From: Dokdonella_A sp039926025
GTDB lineage: Bacteria; Pseudomonadota; Gammaproteobacteria; Xanthomonadales; Rhodanobacteraceae
Assembly (NCBI GenBank): GCA_039926025.1
Contig: JBDSXV010000060.1
Span: 1-16,669, forward strand
Length of the DNA stretch: 16,669 bases
Direction of reading: 5' to 3'
Part shown: positions 14,480-16,669 of the stretch, piece after piece
Numbering within the stretch: the stretch's first letter is position 1
Layout of the letters: each line of letters opens with the position of its first letter
Position numbers and translations under genes: made by a program
Notes under the pieces: model-generated
Database searches by the model: none
Told to the model about the DNA's origin: nothing
What the model saw: the letters and a program-made list of their open reading frames with translations, nothing else

Positions 14480-15619
14480 ATGACGAGTCGTCGCAATTTC
14501 GTTGGCACCGTCGCACTCTCGACGTTTGCCATGTCGGTCGGATGGGTCGCCGTCGCCCGCGAGTCTGCACCTGTGCGATGGGCAGGGTACGCGAATGCTT
14601 TCGCGATCGATGGTGCAAGCGGCGCCGAGGTGCTGGAAACCAAGGAGGACGATCCCGAATATGCCGGCATGCTGCAGGCGCTGCGGGACTGCGGCATCAC
14701 GGGCGTGATCGCAACGATCCCACCAGCGGGCGGCTCTCGCTATGCCGACAAGCAGTTCGCGGATGCGAAGCAACGCATCGCGGACTGGACATCGGGCATA
14801 GCGCGCCATCCGGATCTGCTTGTGCTGGTGCGTGGCCGCGCCGACCTGGAACGTGCGAAACGTGAGCGACGCGTCGGTGTCATCTACGCGTTCCAGGGCG
14901 CCGAGCCGATCGCCGACGAAATTGATCGCGTTGCAATTTTTCGCGAGGCGGGAGTGCGCGTGATCCAGCTCACGCACAACAAGCGCAATCTGGTCGGCGA
15001 CGGTTGCCAGGAGCCCGGCAATGCGGGCCTCAGCAAATTCGGTCATCAATTGGTCGAACGGCTCAATGCGGAGAGGATGGTCGTCGATCTCGCGCATGGT
15101 TCGCAGCGCACAATGCGTGAAGGTATTCTCGCGTCGAAGCAGCCGGTGCTCATCAGTCATAGCGGATGTCGCGCGCTCGCCGATACGACGCGCCTCACGA
15201 GCGACGCGGAGCTGAAGTTGCTCGCCAATCGAGGCGGCGTGGTCGGTATTATCTACTGGCCGTATCTGCGAGTGCACGGTCAGCAGACGTCCGCCGACGT
15301 AGTCCGCCACATCGAACATGCGATCAACGTATGCGGCGAGGACCACGTCGGCATCGGCACCGATCAGCGCATTACTCCGGAGCCCACTGCACCCGAAGCG
15401 CTGAAGGCCAACGCCGCGATGATCAAAGCGTTCATTGCGGACGGCGTCTTCGCCAAGGGGCGCGATCCCGATCTGACCTTGTATCCAACCGATCTCAATG
15501 TACCGAATCATCTTCAGGCGCTGGCCGACAAACTCGCGACACGCGGCTTCAGCGATGCTCGCATCGAGAAAGTGATAGGTGGAAACTTCGCGCGTGTGAT
15601 GAGCGAAGTCTGGGGTTGA
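14480..15619 (+). CDS. Tat-exported M19-family (renal dipeptidase-like) metallopeptidase homologue
   Basis: This 379-residue protein starts with a twin-arginine signal (S-R4-R5-N-F followed by a hydrophobic stretch to about residue 27), so it should be exported folded. The M19 barrel follows. The bridging Glu is at E142 (FQGAEPI), the second-site His ligands are H206 (VVDLAHGS) and H227 (VLISHSG), and D295 lies in GIGTD. The first-site HxD motif, normally in DGHND, is replaced by D44-G-A-S-G. Active family members hydrolyse dipeptides with two zinc ions; this one may bind one metal or have another reaction. The ATG at 14480 has GGGGGA 6 nt upstream. It is convergent with the oxidoreductase at 15663. 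Confidence 0.88.
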   Translation: MTSRRNFVGTVALSTFAMSVGWVAVARESAPVRWAGYANAFAIDGASGAEVLETKEDDPEYAGMLQALRDCGITGVIATIPPAGGSRYADKQFADAKQRIADWTSGIARHPDLLVLVRGRADLERAKRERRVGVIYAFQGAEPIADEIDRVAIFREAGVRVIQLTHNKRNLVGDGCQEPGNAGLSKFGHQLVERLNAERMVVDLAHGSQRTMREGILASKQPVLISHSGCRALADTTRLTSDAELKLLANRGGVVGIIYWPYLRVHGQQTSADVVRHIEHAINVCGEDHVGIGTDQRITPEPTAPEALKANAAMIKAFIADGVFAKGRDPDLTLYPTDLNVPNHLQALADKLATRGFSDARIEKVIGGNFARVMSEVWG

Positions 15620-15662
15620 TCCGACATCAGTGATTGCGGACTCATCAACGCGCGGCGGTCCC

Positions 15663-16669
15663 CTACATGCGCTTCATCCTGTCGAACGAGAAGAGTGTCG
15701 AGCAAGGATGCGTGCGTCCCGCCAGCGTTTCCGTGAGTAACTCTGCGCCAATCAGGCTGTAGGTGATGCCGTTGCCGCCGTAGGCCATTGCGAAGTGCAC
15801 GCGCGGGCCATGCTGTTCGTGCGGCCCGAAAAACGGCAGGCCGTCGGCCGTCTCGGCAAACGTGCCCGCCCACGCGAACGCCGGTGTCAGTGTCATCTGC
15901 GGGAAGAGGGCTTGCGCCTTCTTTTCAAGTCGTGCAGCCTTTTTCATCACCATTGCGTCGCGCTTGAGCGGTATGTCGATCGCATCGTCCTCGCCGCCGA
16001 CGAGCACGCGGCCATCGTCGGTACTGCGGATGTACAGATACGGTCTCGCAGACTCCCACACGAGGCAGTCCTGCAGCGGACCGGCACCGTGTGGAAGTGG
16101 ATCGGTGATGTAGGCATAACTACTGCGGTTGCTGGCGACGTTTTCGTCGAGCAGCTTCTGTGATTCGTAGCCGCCAGCGATCACAAGGTGACGGCAACGG
16201 ACGCGTGCATTCGCTTCGGTGCTGACCACCACCTTGCCGCGCGTGGTCGAAAAACTCGCCATCGCGGTGCGATCAAAGACGCGGCCGCCATGGCGGACCA
16301 CGTCGGCCAACAACGTGTGCGCCATCTGGTAGGGGTCGGTCTGCGCCGCGACCGCAGTGAGGATTCCGACCGGTGCGTCGAAGCCGAAATGGTTTTGTAT
16401 CTGCTCGCCATCCAGCACGGCAAGGTCGAATCCGTGCTCGGTACGCAAGGCTGCTTCGCCGAGCAGCCGCGAGCGGTGATACCACCGGCTTGCGTAGTAA
16501 AGGCTGCGCATCGGCTGGAAGCTGAGCCCGCGGAATTTCTTCGCGATGCGCTGCAGCTTGGGGATCGCCGCGGCGCACGCGCGATACGCAAGGACTGCAT
16601 CGTCCACGCCGTAGCGGCTGGCAAGGTCCTGCATCTCGGTGTCGATTTCGTATTGCAGCAATGCGGTGC
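15663..16669 (-). CDS. FAD-dependent oxidoreductase (DAO family), C-terminal part
   Basis: About 334 residues are visible; the gene runs off the right edge, so the N-terminal GxGxxG FAD-binding motif is outside the window. The visible part begins TALLQYEIDT, typical of the region after the FAD-binding fold in DAO proteins. It contains ARVRCRHLVIAGGYES, where the second conserved FAD-contacting glycine pair lies, then YLYIRSTDDGRVLVGGED, FAWAGTFAETADGLPFFG and the late YGGNGITYSLIGAELL segment. Such flavoproteins oxidise amino acids or amines; the substrate is not readable. The TTG at 16661 is not the start, since the frame continues beyond it. It ends 43 bp from the dipeptidase stop on the opposite strand. 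Confidence 0.9.
   Translation of the reverse strand, partial: TALLQYEIDTEMQDLASRYGVDDAVLAYRACAAAIPKLQRIAKKFRGLSFQPMRSLYYASRWYHRSRLLGEAALRTEHGFDLAVLDGEQIQNHFGFDAPVGILTAVAAQTDPYQMAHTLLADVVRHGGRVFDRTAMASFSTTRGKVVVSTEANARVRCRHLVIAGGYESQKLLDENVASNRSSYAYITDPLPHGAGPLQDCLVWESARPYLYIRSTDDGRVLVGGEDDAIDIPLKRDAMVMKKAARLEKKAQALFPQMTLTPAFAWAGTFAETADGLPFFGPHEQHGPRVHFAMAYGGNGITYSLIGAELLTETLAGRTHPCSTLFSFDRMKRM

Noticed and set aside
14285..15511. A 408-codon minus-strand frame
   Set aside because: It is antisense to the M19 gene, which has a signal peptide and conserved motifs.

Overview
The window looks like a chromosomal segment of a high-GC gammaproteobacterium of the Xanthomonadales type (Xanthomonadaceae or Rhodanobacteraceae). 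The grounds are the GC-rich codon use, a short H-NS-like protein with a C-terminal RGRQP motif, a lemA-TPM-TPM gene set, and dispersed GGAGCGGCTTCAGCCGC palindromes behind stop codons. The assignment rests on gene content only. No phage, insertion sequence, CRISPR array, tRNA or rRNA was seen.

Layout. 1-1105 (-): OmpR-type response regulator and the first codons of its sensor kinase, separated by about 350 bp holding three copies of a palindromic repeat. 1361-3642 (-): POT peptide transporter and PAP2 phosphatase. 3876-7354 (+): DgkA-type kinase (divergent from PAP2), TerC/YgdQ membrane protein, then LemA lipoprotein, Gly-rich TPM protein and a second TPM protein, ending in a likely terminator. 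7456-9520: an unknown basic protein (-), then a two-helix membrane protein, an MmcQ/YjbR protein and a membrane-anchored unknown with Gly-rich and His tail (+). 9873-11279 (+): a class-C-like beta-lactamase-family gene with an in-frame UGA before its catalytic Ser. 11360-11707 (-): H-NS-like protein with a good promoter. 12028-13354 (-): small unknown, low-affinity iron permease family protein, and a broken hemerythrin-like gene. 13355-14115 has no supported gene. 14116-15619 (+): a small unknown behind a good promoter and a Tat-exported M19 dipeptidase homologue. 15663-16669 (-): FAD-dependent oxidoreductase, cut by the window end.

Functional links. PAP2 and DgkA are divergent neighbours with chemically opposing lipid dephosphorylation and phosphorylation activities. 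LemA and the two TPM proteins look like one envelope-associated operon with a REP pair inside it. The three-gene cluster at 12028-13354 may have an iron theme but has lost its hemerythrin. I found no convincing new multi-gene system. The best leads are the UGA-interrupted hydrolase, the decayed hemerythrin with nearly compensating frameshifts, the repeats inserted in a two-component operon, the M19 protein lacking its first metal motif, and the unknown protein at 8795-9520.
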